A program made the translations under genes and the position numbers. Below are positions 8,836 to 17,084 of a stretch of DNA of 64,000 bases, piece after piece; within the stretch, counting starts at the first letter, position 1, and each line of letters starts with the position of its first letter. The notes beneath the pieces were generated by a model, which was not told the DNA's origin, searched no databases, and saw only the letters and a list, made by a program, of their open reading frames with translations. Source of the DNA: Pseudomonas fragi (GTDB taxonomy: Bacteria > Pseudomonadota > Gammaproteobacteria > Pseudomonadales > Pseudomonadaceae). The stretch lies in assembly GCF_002269505.1 (NCBI RefSeq), contig NZ_NQKQ01000009.1:1-64000 (forward strand), read 5' to 3'.

Positions 8836-9333
8836 TTAGCTCGGGGTACCTCTACGCACATACCAAATATAGCGGGTCATGGGGGGAGAGTCTGGGGCTC
8901 CAGGAAGACCCCATTTTATATGTGTCTCACCAGGAATGTAATACCCACTCACAGGGTGCGAGTTGGCTGCAATATTGTAAGGTACGCGACCATCTGGAAG
9001 AAAATCTATTAGTAAAATAGTTTGTACAGTGTCTGGAGTGATATCAAGCAAATGGCCTTTAGGGCATTCCCATACAGCGTGATGCTGAGCTTGATATATT
9101 CCCCCGCTAAAAAAAATAGCCCATCCGAATATGATTTTCCCGCCACTTTCACTGACTTTTTGTGCGCAGTTATGCCAGCAGTTTAGTTCTGGGTAACCGT
9201 CGACCAAGTACTTCTTGACGCGAGTGAGTCGCCCATCAAGCGGATGTTTTATTTCAACCATCTGATGCTTTGTGTGTACTTCTGATAATCTGACCGCCTC
9301 ACAAAAATTCTTTAAGCTATGGGGTTGCTTCAT
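8836..9333 (-). CDS. Small protein with Cys/His hydrolase-like motif
   Basis: Encodes 165 residues. The arrangement ELNCWHNCAQKV, then GGKIIFGWAIF, then QAQHHAVWECPKGHLLDITP resembles a recurring family in which a Cys, a His and an acidic residue line up as in NlpC/P60-type or papain-like thiol hydrolases (C-W/H-x-N ... GW ... HaVW ... lDiTP). The catalytic role is inferred; the substrate is unknown. No signal peptide is visible. The ribosome-binding site is poor. The AT-rich composition matches the island. Confidence 0.5.
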   Translation of the reverse strand: MKQPHSLKNFCEAVRLSEVHTKHQMVEIKHPLDGRLTRVKKYLVDGYPELNCWHNCAQKVSESGGKIIFGWAIFFSGGIYQAQHHAVWECPKGHLLDITPDTVQTILLIDFLPDGRVPYNIAANSHPVSGYYIPGETHIKWGLPGAPDSPPMTRYIWYVRRGTPS

Positions 9334-9549
9334 GAGTTATGTTCATCTGGATTGCTCGAAAGGTATGGTAGAATAGCAAGCTTTTTTGGAGCTTGATACT
9401 GTAGCTGTTGGGAGCTGGGGGGGTAACAGTATTCTTGGGGAAAAGAGCGAAGTGAAGGTTGTAACTCCTTTTGTTTGCTAGCCGAACCACATCATATGTC
9501 TAATGCCCGAGCGATACCGTCGCAGTTTGCATGCACAGTAATCCGCCGC

Positions 9550-9738
9550 TCAGTAAGCCTGTGGCTGCGCGCGTAGGCGCATGGGCAAAGTGTCAGTTGG
9601 TAACCTGACTTCACGCTGGACGTATTCGCGGTCGGTAATACACATCTTGAGGGTGGGTTTGATGACGTGAGTGAACTCGGGCCGCTAAACCCGCTCGCTG
9701 ATTTTGTAACGACGGCAAAAGTACAACTGCGCTCGAGT
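9550..9738 (-). pseudogene. Decayed reading frame with an internal stop
   Basis: A minus-strand frame reads as natural protein (for example FTHVIKPTLKMCITDREYV) for about 60 codons but has no start and one in-frame TAG around 9686. I cannot name the family. It is probably a relic of a gene deleted when the island formed. The rest of 9334-9772 holds nothing recognisable apart from a terminator. Confidence 0.25.
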
Positions 9739-9767
9739 TAAACCGCCCCCTGGTGGGGGGGCGCTTT
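9738..9767 (-). terminator. Terminator of the HisRS-like gene
   Basis: A strong GC stem (CGCCCCC paired with GGGGGCG around TGGT) followed, on the minus strand, by GGTTTAAC. It lies 6 bases beyond the stop codon of the synthetase-like gene. Confidence 0.6.
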
Positions 9768-9772
9768 AACCA

Positions 9773-10415
9773 TTACCCTCTGCTGGTTATTTCTGAGGCC
9801 AGAACCAACCGCTCGAGCCCGATACCGAACCCTGCGCCTTCTCGATAGGCACCGCCGCCAACAATTTGTTGTTGTGCGCCTAATGCAGGGCAGCGAACCT
9901 CGAAGCCATTCCCTTCAAGGTAATAACTCAGTCCGCGCTTAACTGCGATACTGAGTTCATATTCCAGTCCCAGTGAATCAAGAAAACCCGTGCAAATGGC
10001 TTGGCTACGCAGCAAAGCCTGTTCTGGTGTGGGGCCAAGAATTTCGAGCCCCAGTTGTGTGAATTCGCGATAGCGACCCGCTTGGGGGCGCTCGTACCGG
10101 TAGCATCGAGCAATATAGAAGAACATCGCTTCTTCTCGTGCCCCCAGAAGGATAGTGTTGCGCTCCTGAAAAAGGGCGGTTGCCTCCGGGATAAGGCAAC
10201 AAGGACGTTGGGCCTTGTCATTGAAGGCCCACATTTGTCCGATAATTTCACTCCCTCCAGCCTTTTCAATAAAGGTGTCCTGGCCCCATAACGCAGGAAC
10301 TATGGCCTCTTCAGCCCCGGCATCGATGAAGATAGCTCCGGAAACGGCCTTCTATCTCTCGCATTGTTGCAGCTTCTTGCCCAGTCACAATTCGTGTTCC
10401 GCGCAGCATGGTCAT
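9773..10415 (-). pseudogene. Histidyl-tRNA-synthetase-like protein, frameshifted
   Basis: Read with one base removed, this is a 213-residue class II synthetase core. It starts MTMLRGTRIVTGQ, contains a motif 2-like segment (CYRYERPQAGRYREF, close to the HisRS sequence) and ends with motif 3-like GFGIGLERLVLA. It lacks the HisRS anticodon-binding domain, so it is a catalytic-core paralogue, akin in layout to HisZ and other stand-alone HisRS-like proteins. The 5' part (from the ATG at 10415, with GGAG 12 bases upstream) runs into a stop after about 34 codons. Removing one T at about 10322 restores AGAEEAIVPALWGQ and full collinearity. It may be a true pseudogene, a sequencing error, or less likely a programmed shift. 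The His leader upstream implies regulation by charged tRNA-His. Confidence 0.75.
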
Positions 10416-10441
10416 TTTCAATATCTCCAATTTACAGGCAA

Positions 10442-10466
10442 TAAAAAAGGCGCCATTGGCGCCTTG
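10442..10466 (-). terminator. Attenuator terminator upstream of the HisRS-like gene
   Basis: On the minus strand, AAGGCGCC-AAT-GGCGCCTT is followed by TTTTTTA: a textbook intrinsic terminator. It lies between the leader peptide stop (10485) and the start codon of the HisRS-like gene (10415), so it would end transcription before that gene. The leader segment GGGTGCCGC (about 10534-10541) can pair with GGCGCC using one G-U and may form the antiterminator. Confidence 0.75.
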
Positions 10467-10484
10467 GTTTGGTTCACTGAAAGG

Positions 10485-10592
10485 TCAGAGTCTGTATTTA
10501 GAAATCTGATCAATCGATGAGCGTATGCAACCGCGGCACCCTGAGCGAGGTCCGTGATGATGATGGCGATTGTTTGGAATAAATTGAGTCAT
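10485..10592 (-). CDS. Histidine leader peptide (attenuation)
   Basis: A 35-codon frame begins MTQFIPNNRHHHHG, with four consecutive His codons (CAT CAT CAT CAC) at 10565-10554. A consensus AAGGA site (10599-10603) is six bases before the ATG. The arrangement is ribosome-binding site, short peptide rich in the regulatory amino acid, intrinsic terminator, then a HisRS-related gene. It matches the logic of the enteric his operon leader: when charged tRNA-His is scarce the ribosome stalls at the His run and the terminator fails to form. The His run to terminator distance (about 90 bases) is reasonable. The peptide itself is not expected to have a function. A chance His run is the alternative, made unlikely by the accompanying signals. 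Confidence 0.7.
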   Translation of the reverse strand: MTQFIPNNRHHHHGPRSGCRGCIRSSIDQISKYRL

Positions 10593-10799
10593 GGCCAATC
10601 CTTGCATATAAGCAGGTGCGGCTACAAGTGTGCGCAACTGTTGACTCGCTTGCGGGCCAGGCAATATAAGAAATCCTTGCTGTGCGGAGCTTTTATCATG
10701 GGGAACGATTATTGCTAGAAAGGCTGAAGAGGGAAGGGAAAGGGCAGGGCCCGGATTGGGTTGCCCCGTAATGGTGCAATAGTTAATCAGGAGTCCCGA

Positions 10800-11384
10800 A
10801 TGTTCGGGCCTAAGCCGTTGACCAACTTGGAACAGTTTAAATGGAGTTGTCGTTTGAAAAATCTGGTCATTCGTCATGCTGAACTCACTGATGCGACGCA
10901 GCTCTGCAACGCGGAGCGTGAAACTGCCAAAACCCCCGGTTTGCTTGTTTCGCGGCCGAGTGAATTCAACACTGCAGCCTTTGAGCGAAAAATTCTTGCG
11001 CTGAAGGACGATGGCCTTTACCTGGTTGCTGAATGGAATGACCAGATAGTCGGGCACGCACTGCTTGAACCAATGGGGCTTGAGGCCCTTGAGCACGTTA
11101 TGAGCCTGACTATCGTTGTGCATCCCGACTATGTGGGGCAGGGTATCGGCCACGTGTTAATGACGCGCTTGTTGCAGTGGGCCGGGGATCGCCCGGGGTT
11201 GGTGAAAGTCGAACTGCGTGTGCGTGAGGTCAATCGCCGTGCGAGGCACCTTTATCTTAAGTTCGGCTTTGTGGAGGAAGGTCGTCTCCAAAAGCGTATC
11301 CGCCTGCCCGATGGCAATCTGATCGCGGATATCACCATGGCCTGGTTTACACCGGATCACAGATCAGGCAGTAATGCCGGGTGA
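10800..11384 (+). CDS. GNAT-family N-acetyltransferase
   Basis: Encodes 194 residues from the ATG at 10800, which has AGGAG seven bases upstream. A TTG at 10854 with GGAG is an alternative that starts at LKNLVIRHAE, the usual beginning of the family. Motif A is clear (VVHPDYVGQGIGHVLMTRLL), followed by VELRVREVNRRARHLYLKFGFVEEG, the typical N/R-x-x-A-x-x-L-Y-x-x-x-G-F sequence. This subgroup resembles RimI/PaiA-like and amino-acid-related acetyltransferases; the substrate is not known. It is transcribed away from the His-leader gene, and their promoter regions overlap in 10600-10800. Confidence 0.8.
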   Translation: MFGPKPLTNLEQFKWSCRLKNLVIRHAELTDATQLCNAERETAKTPGLLVSRPSEFNTAAFERKILALKDDGLYLVAEWNDQIVGHALLEPMGLEALEHVMSLTIVVHPDYVGQGIGHVLMTRLLQWAGDRPGLVKVELRVREVNRRARHLYLKFGFVEEGRLQKRIRLPDGNLIADITMAWFTPDHRSGSNAG

Positions 11385-11463
11385 AACATGGGAGGCCTGA
11401 TTGCCCGCCGATCTGAGCCGCCGTCTATAGTCATAGGGTCACCCTTATTGCGAGTCCACGGTC

Positions 11464-11928
11464 ATGTCCACTCATCGCTCACTGATTACAGCCATCACGT
11501 GTCTTGCGCTTGTTTGTGGACCGGTCACGGCCTCGGCCGATCCGGGTAACGGTAAAGGCAATGACAAGGGCGGCCAGTACTATGACCAGGATCATGGCAA
11601 GCAAGGTGGTCATGGCAATAAAGGCAAAAAGTCAGGCGGTGACGATTGGGCACATGGCCCGAGTATCAATCGCGCGGCCACCCTTGAAATCATTCAGGGG
11701 CATCGGGATTACTGGAGCCGCAGCCAGGCGCTGCCGCCCGGCATCCAGAAGAATCTGGCGCGGGGCAAGCCGCTGCCGCCGGGTATTGCCAAAAAGCTGG
11801 ATGGCCGACTGGCCAGCAGGTTGCCTCACTATGAAGGGTACGAATGGCAGCAGGTGGGTACCGAGTTGATTCTGGTCTCCATTGCCACCGGACTGGTTTA
11901 TGAAATTCTCAATGGTGCCTTCAATTGA
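11464..11928 (+). CDS. CigR/RcnB-family exported protein
   Basis: Encodes 154 residues. It has a Sec signal peptide (about residues 1-25, ending TASADP), a long Gly/Lys/His-rich linker (about 27-65), and a compact C-terminal domain with the twin PPGIQKNL and PPGIAKKL motifs and a hydrophobic end (TGLVYEILNGAFN). This is the pattern of the anti-virulence regulator CigR family and related RcnB-like periplasmic proteins. In Salmonella CigR influences MgtC; whether that applies here is unknown. It is a single-gene unit. Confidence 0.75.
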   Translation: MSTHRSLITAITCLALVCGPVTASADPGNGKGNDKGGQYYDQDHGKQGGHGNKGKKSGGDDWAHGPSINRAATLEIIQGHRDYWSRSQALPPGIQKNLARGKPLPPGIAKKLDGRLASRLPHYEGYEWQQVGTELILVSIATGLVYEILNGAFN

Positions 11929-11982
11929 GGTGACGCCGTTGTGCAGGACAGCACCTGACACACAGGGCCATTACCGTGCCAA

Positions 11983-12002
11983 GGCCGGGGAAAAGCCCGG
12001 CC
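11983..12002 (+). terminator. GC hairpin after the CigR-like gene
   Basis: GGCCGGG-GAAAAG-CCCGGCC makes a strong seven-pair stem about 55 bases past the stop codon. No T-run follows, so it may only stabilise the RNA end. Confidence 0.3.
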
Positions 12003-12202
12003 AGCCGGGACAATGTGCCAGTGCTCATCACTAAGTGGCTGTTTTTGAATAAAATTATTTAAAAAAAGCTTCCCAAGTCCTGAGAGTGCGGGTATATTTG
12101 CGCTCGTTCTCACAGCGAACCCTTACAGGTTCACAGCGATTGGCAACATTCGCAGGCTGCAAGAACGTTAAATGAATGCCAGGCATTCATCGCAACAACT
12201 AC

Positions 12203-12277
12203 AGGGGCGTCGCCAAGCGGTAAGGCAGCAGGTTTTGATCCTGCCATGCGTTGGTTCAAATCCAGCCGCCCCTGCCA
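12203..12277 (+). tRNA. tRNA-Gln (anticodon UUG)
   Basis: A 75-base gene folds as a full cloverleaf. The acceptor stem is AGGGGCG with CGCCCCT, the D-arm GCC/GGC, the anticodon stem GCAGG/CCTGC with loop TTTTGAT (anticodon TTG), the T-arm GTTGG-TTCAAAT-CCAGC, discriminator G, and encoded CCA. It reads Gln codons CAA and CAG. Confidence 0.95.
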
Positions 12278-12438
12278 TTTTTCAGATCTTGTTCCGCATC
12301 GGGCAAGACTCTTCAAGCACAGCGTCAAGGCCGTCCGGTCTGACGCAATCCAGCTAGTAACTCATACCCCCGTTCATATCAAAGTCTTTTGCATGCCACA
12401 CCGGTTTGTGGCCGATCAGTCCTGTCCGATCCTGCAGG

Positions 12439-13296
12439 TCAACCCATTGCCTGTGAAACCAGTGCGAACTGATGAACACCTCCAATGGATTGCGGGGGCG
12501 TGCCTAGGGCCATTTGCGTCACCCGGTCTACGGGCTCCAGGCCGACCCGCGTCAACCATTCACTCAGACCGCTGCTCTGTGGCACATCGATACGGACAAA
12601 CTGGCCAGGAATCCGGGCGAGCAGGGTGGCGATCAGATGTCTGGCTTGCCTGGGACTTTGTGCAATGACCGGACCAATGCAATGACCACGCCCGGCACGG
12701 CGCAACAGGGCAAAAGCCTGTAACTGTGCGTCGCACTCGATACCTGCCGAGTGCTCGATCGTGCCGTGCAACTGTGCGAAAACTGCACTGCGGTCCAGCC
12801 CGCTGCCAGCGTTGGCCAGTGCCAGTTGCCGAGCCTGATCCTGTGCGTTGAGGCTGCGGCCATGCTCGCCTGCGGCCAACGGTTCAAGTGCCACGCTTTG
12901 CGCCGGGCCCTGGCGCTGCTCGATGGTGCCGAATTCGATAAAACCCTGGCTCAGATACAGCGGTGCACCTGCAGCCGAAGCATTGAGGATCGCAGTGGCT
13001 GGCTTACAGGCCTCGAGCGCCAATTCCATTAATTGGCGGCCAATCCCTTGGCCCTGGTAATCGGGGCTGACTACCACCAGGCCAATGGTTGCGAACGCAC
13101 CTTGAGGGCAGGCGAACGCCGTGCCGATCAAGCGCTCACCGTCACAGACCACCAAACCTTTGAATAGCCGATGCAACAGCTCCCAGTCTTCCAGGCGATG
13201 GGGCCAGTTCAGTTGCGCGGACAGCCCGTGGGCGGCGGGTAAATCGGAGCGGGTCATGGCGCGGTAGACACGGGCAACCTGTTGCAGCGCGGACAT
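12439..13296 (-). CDS. Two-domain GNAT acetyltransferase
   Basis: Encodes 285 residues from an ATG preceded by AAGGAG. The N-terminal GNAT domain shows motif A (VVVSPDYQGQGIGRQLMELA) near residue 80 and a substrate-side ASAAGAPLYLSQGF. The C-terminal half (about residues 150-285) is a second acetyltransferase-like domain of the type often fused in such proteins (Acetyltransf_18-like, ending QFALVSQAMG). The substrate is unknown. It is divergent from nothing obvious and is followed by the tRNA on the opposite strand. Confidence 0.75.
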   Translation of the reverse strand: MSALQQVARVYRAMTRSDLPAAHGLSAQLNWPHRLEDWELLHRLFKGLVVCDGERLIGTAFACPQGAFATIGLVVVSPDYQGQGIGRQLMELALEACKPATAILNASAAGAPLYLSQGFIEFGTIEQRQGPAQSVALEPLAAGEHGRSLNAQDQARQLALANAGSGLDRSAVFAQLHGTIEHSAGIECDAQLQAFALLRRAGRGHCIGPVIAQSPRQARHLIATLLARIPGQFVRIDVPQSSGLSEWLTRVGLEPVDRVTQMALGTPPQSIGGVHQFALVSQAMG

Positions 13297-13354
13297 GGTT
13301 ACTCTCCTTGAATCGAACATGTGCGCATCATCTACCGGTATTGCCAGGGTGTTT

Positions 13355-14074
13355 TCAACCCCCGGGTGCGACTTCATGCCTGGCCGACATGATGCTCGCC
13401 ACCTGACGTGGCTGGCAGTTGACATAGGCCGAAGATTGCAGCCATTGCTGGTCCGGGTACCAGGCAAACATGAACTGGCCATTTTTGAGTTTATCAACGA
13501 CCTGACGCGCCACTTGCGGGCGGACCGCCGGGCAGCCAAGGCTGCGGCCTATGCGGCCCTGGGTCTTGCTCCACCGCGGGCTCACGTAATTGGCTGGATG
13601 GATCACGATCGCCCGCTCACGGGCCTGGTCATTGATACCCGGCTCAAGGCCGTCCATGCGCAATGAGTAACCGTGGCTGCCTACATAGCTTTCCTGGGTG
13701 CTGAACAGCCCGAGGCTGGACTGGTTGCTGCCTTCGGTATTGGAGAAACTGGTGGCGAAGTTTTCGCCGGATTCTTTGCCGTGGGCCACCAGATCGCGCA
13801 GAACCAATGTCTTGCGGTTCAGGTCAAAGATCCAGAGACGGCGAGCAGTCGAAGGTTGCGAGAAGTCGATTACCGCCAGATGTCGGGCCTGCTTGGCGCC
13901 GTTGTTGACCGCGCACTGCATGGCGCTCAGGGCACTTTTCAGGGCCTGCGGGTTGAGTTCCGGAGCGGCATGGCTGAGCTTGTTGAGCAAGAGCGGATTA
14001 GCAGCGTAGGCAGTATTGCAGGTTGCGCTTAAGGCGATGGCTGCAAAGCAAAAACGGCGTAAAAAGTTGAGCAT
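13355..14074 (-). CDS. Murein L,D-transpeptidase catalytic domain protein (YkuD_2)
   Basis: Encodes 239 residues with a Sec signal peptide (cleavage near AYA-AN, residue 24). The catalytic section contains IVIHPANYVS and GRIGRSLGCPAVRP, the His and Cys signature of the YkuD_2 family. These periplasmic enzymes form or edit 3-3 cross-links or anchor proteins in peptidoglycan using a Cys nucleophile. It lies head-to-head with a second L,D-transpeptidase gene (14220), so the two may share a promoter region and a cell-wall role. Confidence 0.85.
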   Translation of the reverse strand: MLNFLRRFCFAAIALSATCNTAYAANPLLLNKLSHAAPELNPQALKSALSAMQCAVNNGAKQARHLAVIDFSQPSTARRLWIFDLNRKTLVLRDLVAHGKESGENFATSFSNTEGSNQSSLGLFSTQESYVGSHGYSLRMDGLEPGINDQARERAIVIHPANYVSPRWSKTQGRIGRSLGCPAVRPQVARQVVDKLKNGQFMFAWYPDQQWLQSSAYVNCQPRQVASIMSARHEVAPGG

Positions 14075-14219
14075 GATTAGCGTGTTCTCGATGTGGTCAG
14101 ACCAGTAATGCTGCGCCGATAACTTGGCGCTTGTGTTTTAACTGCTAGCCTGTGGGTTTGCCGTGACCGCTGATTGAGCTGAAGTTAAAAGATGACGGCC
14201 CTTAATTGGAGTAAAGCAG

Positions 14220-15779
14220 TTGTTCAAAAAACGCGCATTTTACTTGAGCATTGCCTTACTGACTGTGCCACTGGTCGCTGTAGCCGATCCTCTGCAGTCA
14301 GGCACCGCAAGCCCGGTGCAGCAGGCGCTCAGCCAGCTGCCGCAAGCCTGCCCGGGGCTGGCGCCACGGGTCAATGAGCCGATGCTGCGAATGCTGCAAG
14401 GGTTATATCAAGGGCAAAATGACCAGCCCCTGTGGTCGGTCAATGGCCGTTTGAGCGCCCTGCAAGGGGCGCTGGCGCAGTTGGCGGATGACGGTCTGGA
14501 CCCCGGCAACTACAAGTTGCCTGCAGCGGGGGATCTGTGTGCTGATATCGGGATCAGCCAGCAGTATCTGCAAGCCTTGCAGGATCTGCACTATGGTCGC
14601 CTGCAGCAGTCGCGGTTCGAGCCGGTATGGCATGCCAGTGAGGTGACACAAGACCGCCAGGCCCGCATTCTGGCCCTTGCCGGCCCTGGTCTGGCGGACT
14701 TGCCCCGGGCCTTTGAACAGGCACGGCCGCAAAACGAGCTGTATCAAAACCTGCGCCGGGTCTATGCCCGTCAGCGCCAACAACCTTTGCCACAATGGCA
14801 ACCGCTGGCAAGCGGCCCGTTGCTGCGTCCGGGGGCTGAGGATGCGCGAGTGCCCGAACTGGTCCGGCGGCTGGTCAGCGAAGGCTACCTCAGCCACATG
14901 CCAGCGACTGTAGGTCACCACTACAGCAATGAGCTGGTGGCGGCGGTGAAGAGCTTTCAGCTTGACCATTCGTTGCAGGCCGACGGCGTAATCGGTGCGG
15001 GTACCCTTAAAGAACTCAACATCAGCCCCCAGGCGCGGCGTGAACAGCTGCGCATCAACCTGGAGCGTTTTCGCTGGATCGCCCAGGATCTGGAGCCCGA
15101 TATCCTGTTGGTCAATGTGCCCGCAGCGCAGCTGACCGTGTACCGCAACGGTGTACCGGTGTGGCAGACCCGCACCCAGGTTGGCCGTGCGGAGCGCCAG
15201 ACGCCGTTGCTCAAGTCCCGGGTCAACCGCCTTACGCTCAACCCGACCTGGACCATTCCGCCGACCATCTTTCGCGAAGACAAACTGCCGCAGATTCGCC
15301 GCGATCCGACTTTCCTGAGCCGTCAGGACCTGCAGATCGTGGACAGCAACGGCCAGCCGCTGGCGGCCCAGGACATTGACTGGGACCGTCCGGGCAATAT
15401 CCTGCTGCGCCAGGGTGCGGGGCCGAGAAACCCGTTGGGCCGAATTGCCATCCGCTTCCCCAATCCGTTCTCGGTGTACCTGCACGACACGCCTAGCCAG
15501 GCCTTGTTCAGCAAGGGGCCACGGGCTTTCAGTTCCGGTTGCGTGCGGGTTGAAGCGGTGTTCCAGCTGCGTGACTTGCTGGTGACACCTGCGGAAAAAG
15601 TGCGTACCGAAGAGTTGTTGAGTACCGGCCTGACCAACGAATTCAGGCTGTCCAACCCGACACCCATTCTAATGACCTACTGGACGGCCCAGGCAAGCAA
15701 GGACGGCAAGGTGACCTATGCGCCGGATATCTACAATCATGACCCGGCCTTGATTGCGGCACTGGCTGGCAAAAAATAA
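14220..15779 (+). CDS. L,D-transpeptidase, YcbB/LdtD type
   Basis: Encodes 519 residues from a TTG start with GGAG eight bases upstream. It has a signal peptide (residues 1-22), an N-terminal scaffold domain, a peptidoglycan-binding domain around residues 210-270 (AVKSFQLDHSLQADGVIGAG), then the YkuD catalytic domain. The motif HDTPSQALFSKG and, 17 residues on, SSGCVRVE carry the His and nucleophilic Cys. Enzymes of this type make meso-DAP 3-3 cross-links in the periplasm and can bypass penicillin-binding proteins. Size and domain order are normal for the family. Confidence 0.9.
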   Translation: MFKKRAFYLSIALLTVPLVAVADPLQSGTASPVQQALSQLPQACPGLAPRVNEPMLRMLQGLYQGQNDQPLWSVNGRLSALQGALAQLADDGLDPGNYKLPAAGDLCADIGISQQYLQALQDLHYGRLQQSRFEPVWHASEVTQDRQARILALAGPGLADLPRAFEQARPQNELYQNLRRVYARQRQQPLPQWQPLASGPLLRPGAEDARVPELVRRLVSEGYLSHMPATVGHHYSNELVAAVKSFQLDHSLQADGVIGAGTLKELNISPQARREQLRINLERFRWIAQDLEPDILLVNVPAAQLTVYRNGVPVWQTRTQVGRAERQTPLLKSRVNRLTLNPTWTIPPTIFREDKLPQIRRDPTFLSRQDLQIVDSNGQPLAAQDIDWDRPGNILLRQGAGPRNPLGRIAIRFPNPFSVYLHDTPSQALFSKGPRAFSSGCVRVEAVFQLRDLLVTPAEKVRTEELLSTGLTNEFRLSNPTPILMTYWTAQASKDGKVTYAPDIYNHDPALIAALAGKK

Positions 15780-15800
15780 TAGGGTTGTACGCGCTTAGCG

Positions 15801-15923
15801 TAGTCGCTGAGGAGCGAAGCGAGGCTGCGATCGGCTGCGAAGCAGTCGCAAAACCGAGGGCCGTACCTGAACTCACGAGCGCTTCGCGCTCGATCGCAGC
15901 CTCGCTTCGCTCCTCAGCGACTA
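15801..15923. repeat. Perfect 33-bp inverted repeat with 57-base loop
   Basis: Arms 15801-15833 and 15891-15923 are exact reverse complements; each contains GCTGAGGAGCGAAGCGAGGC. The element fills the gap between the L,D-transpeptidase and the nitronate monooxygenase gene. It belongs to the same GTAGTCGCTG-ended family as the repeats at 37247, 42016 and 47648. It would form a very stable hairpin in RNA. Confidence 0.85.
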
Positions 15924-16001
15924 CATAGTCCCGGGTAACTTGCCTCACCCGCAGGAGAGCCCCTAGTATCCAGCTCCCGATTGTCGACCCTGAGAGCCCT
16001 C

Positions 16002-17084
16002 ATGAGCTGCTGGCCCGATTCGCGCTTCACCGATCTGCTGGGCATTGCCCATCCCCTGATCCAGGCACCGATGCTGGGCGCTGGCGCCGATATCATGATC
16101 GGCGTCGCAAAGGCCGGAGGGCTGGGTTCCCTGGCCTGTGCCACGTTGAGTCTGGAGGCGATCCGCAACGAGGTGGCAGCCTTTCGTGCTGCCTGCGACC
16201 AGCCACTTAACCTGAACTTTTTCTGCCACCAGCCACCGGAGTACGACGAGGCTGCCATCGAGCAGTGGAAATCGCTGTTCAAGCCCTATTACAGTGAACT
16301 CGGTGCCGACTATGACGCGCCGACCCCGGTATCCAGCCGCGCGCCATTCGATGAAGCCACCTGCGCCCTCGTCGAGGAACTGCGCCCCGAAGTGGTGAGT
16401 TTTCACTTTGCCCTGCCGGCACCGGAGTTCGTGGCCAGGGTCAAGGCCAGCGGGGCCAAGGTGCTCAGTTCAGCCACGACGGTTGACGAGGCGCAATGGC
16501 TGGAGGAGCACGGCTGTGACGCAATTATCGCCATGGGCTACGAAGCGGGCGGGCATCGGGCGATGTTCCTGCACCGTGAACTGACCACGCAAATCGGCAC
16601 CTTCGCCCTGGTGCCGCAGATCGTCGATGCCGTGTCGGTGCCGGTGATCGCCGCAGGCGGTATCGCCGATGCGCGAGGGATTGCGGCGGCGTTTGCCCTG
16701 GGCGCCAGTGCGGTGCAAATCGGCACCGCGTACCTGTTTTGCCCCGAGGCAAAACTGGCCAAGGCTCATCACCGTGCGTTGCGCGAGGCGAGTGCCAGTG
16801 ACACCGCGCTGACCAACCTGTTTACCGGGCGGCCAGCACGCGGCATCGTCAATCGGGTGATGCGCGAACTGGGCCCGATCAATCCCCAGTCGCCAGCCTT
16901 TCCGTTGGCCGGGGGCGTGCTGTTGCCGCTCAAGGCCAAATCTGCCGCTGACAGCGGCGACTTTATCAACCTCTGGGCAGGTCAGGCTTTCCCCCTGAGC
17001 CCCGGGCGCACCGCCGAACTGTCGTCCTTTGAGCTGACACGCCAGTTTGTCGAGGACTATATCGCCCGTTCTGCATGCATGTAG
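16002..17084 (+). CDS. Nitronate monooxygenase (2-nitropropane dioxygenase family)
   Basis: Encodes 360 residues from the ATG at 16002; a TTG at 15981 is in frame. It is a TIM-barrel FMN enzyme: the N-terminal HPLIQAPMLGAG and GGLGSLACA, the central AIIAMGYEAGGHRAMF (the phosphate and catalytic His region), and VPVIAAGGIADARGIAAAFALGASAVQIGTA are all family hallmarks. It oxidises nitronates, such as propionate-3-nitronate, to aldehydes and nitrite. The 3' end overlaps the convergent MFS gene by 28 bases. Confidence 0.85.
   Translation: MSCWPDSRFTDLLGIAHPLIQAPMLGAGADIMIGVAKAGGLGSLACATLSLEAIRNEVAAFRAACDQPLNLNFFCHQPPEYDEAAIEQWKSLFKPYYSELGADYDAPTPVSSRAPFDEATCALVEELRPEVVSFHFALPAPEFVARVKASGAKVLSSATTVDEAQWLEEHGCDAIIAMGYEAGGHRAMFLHRELTTQIGTFALVPQIVDAVSVPVIAAGGIADARGIAAAFALGASAVQIGTAYLFCPEAKLAKAHHRALREASASDTALTNLFTGRPARGIVNRVMRELGPINPQSPAFPLAGGVLLPLKAKSAADSGDFINLWAGQAFPLSPGRTAELSSFELTRQFVEDYIARSACM

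Noticed and set aside
10606..11153. Upstream continuation of the minus-strand frame that contains the His leader
   Set aside because: It is antisense to the GNAT gene through much of its length. The ribosome-binding site and ATG at 10592 define the real start.
13297..13539. 81-codon N-terminal extension of the two-domain acetyltransferase
   Set aside because: It is antisense to the L,D-transpeptidase gene end. The ATG at 13296 has AAGGAG upstream and matches the family start.
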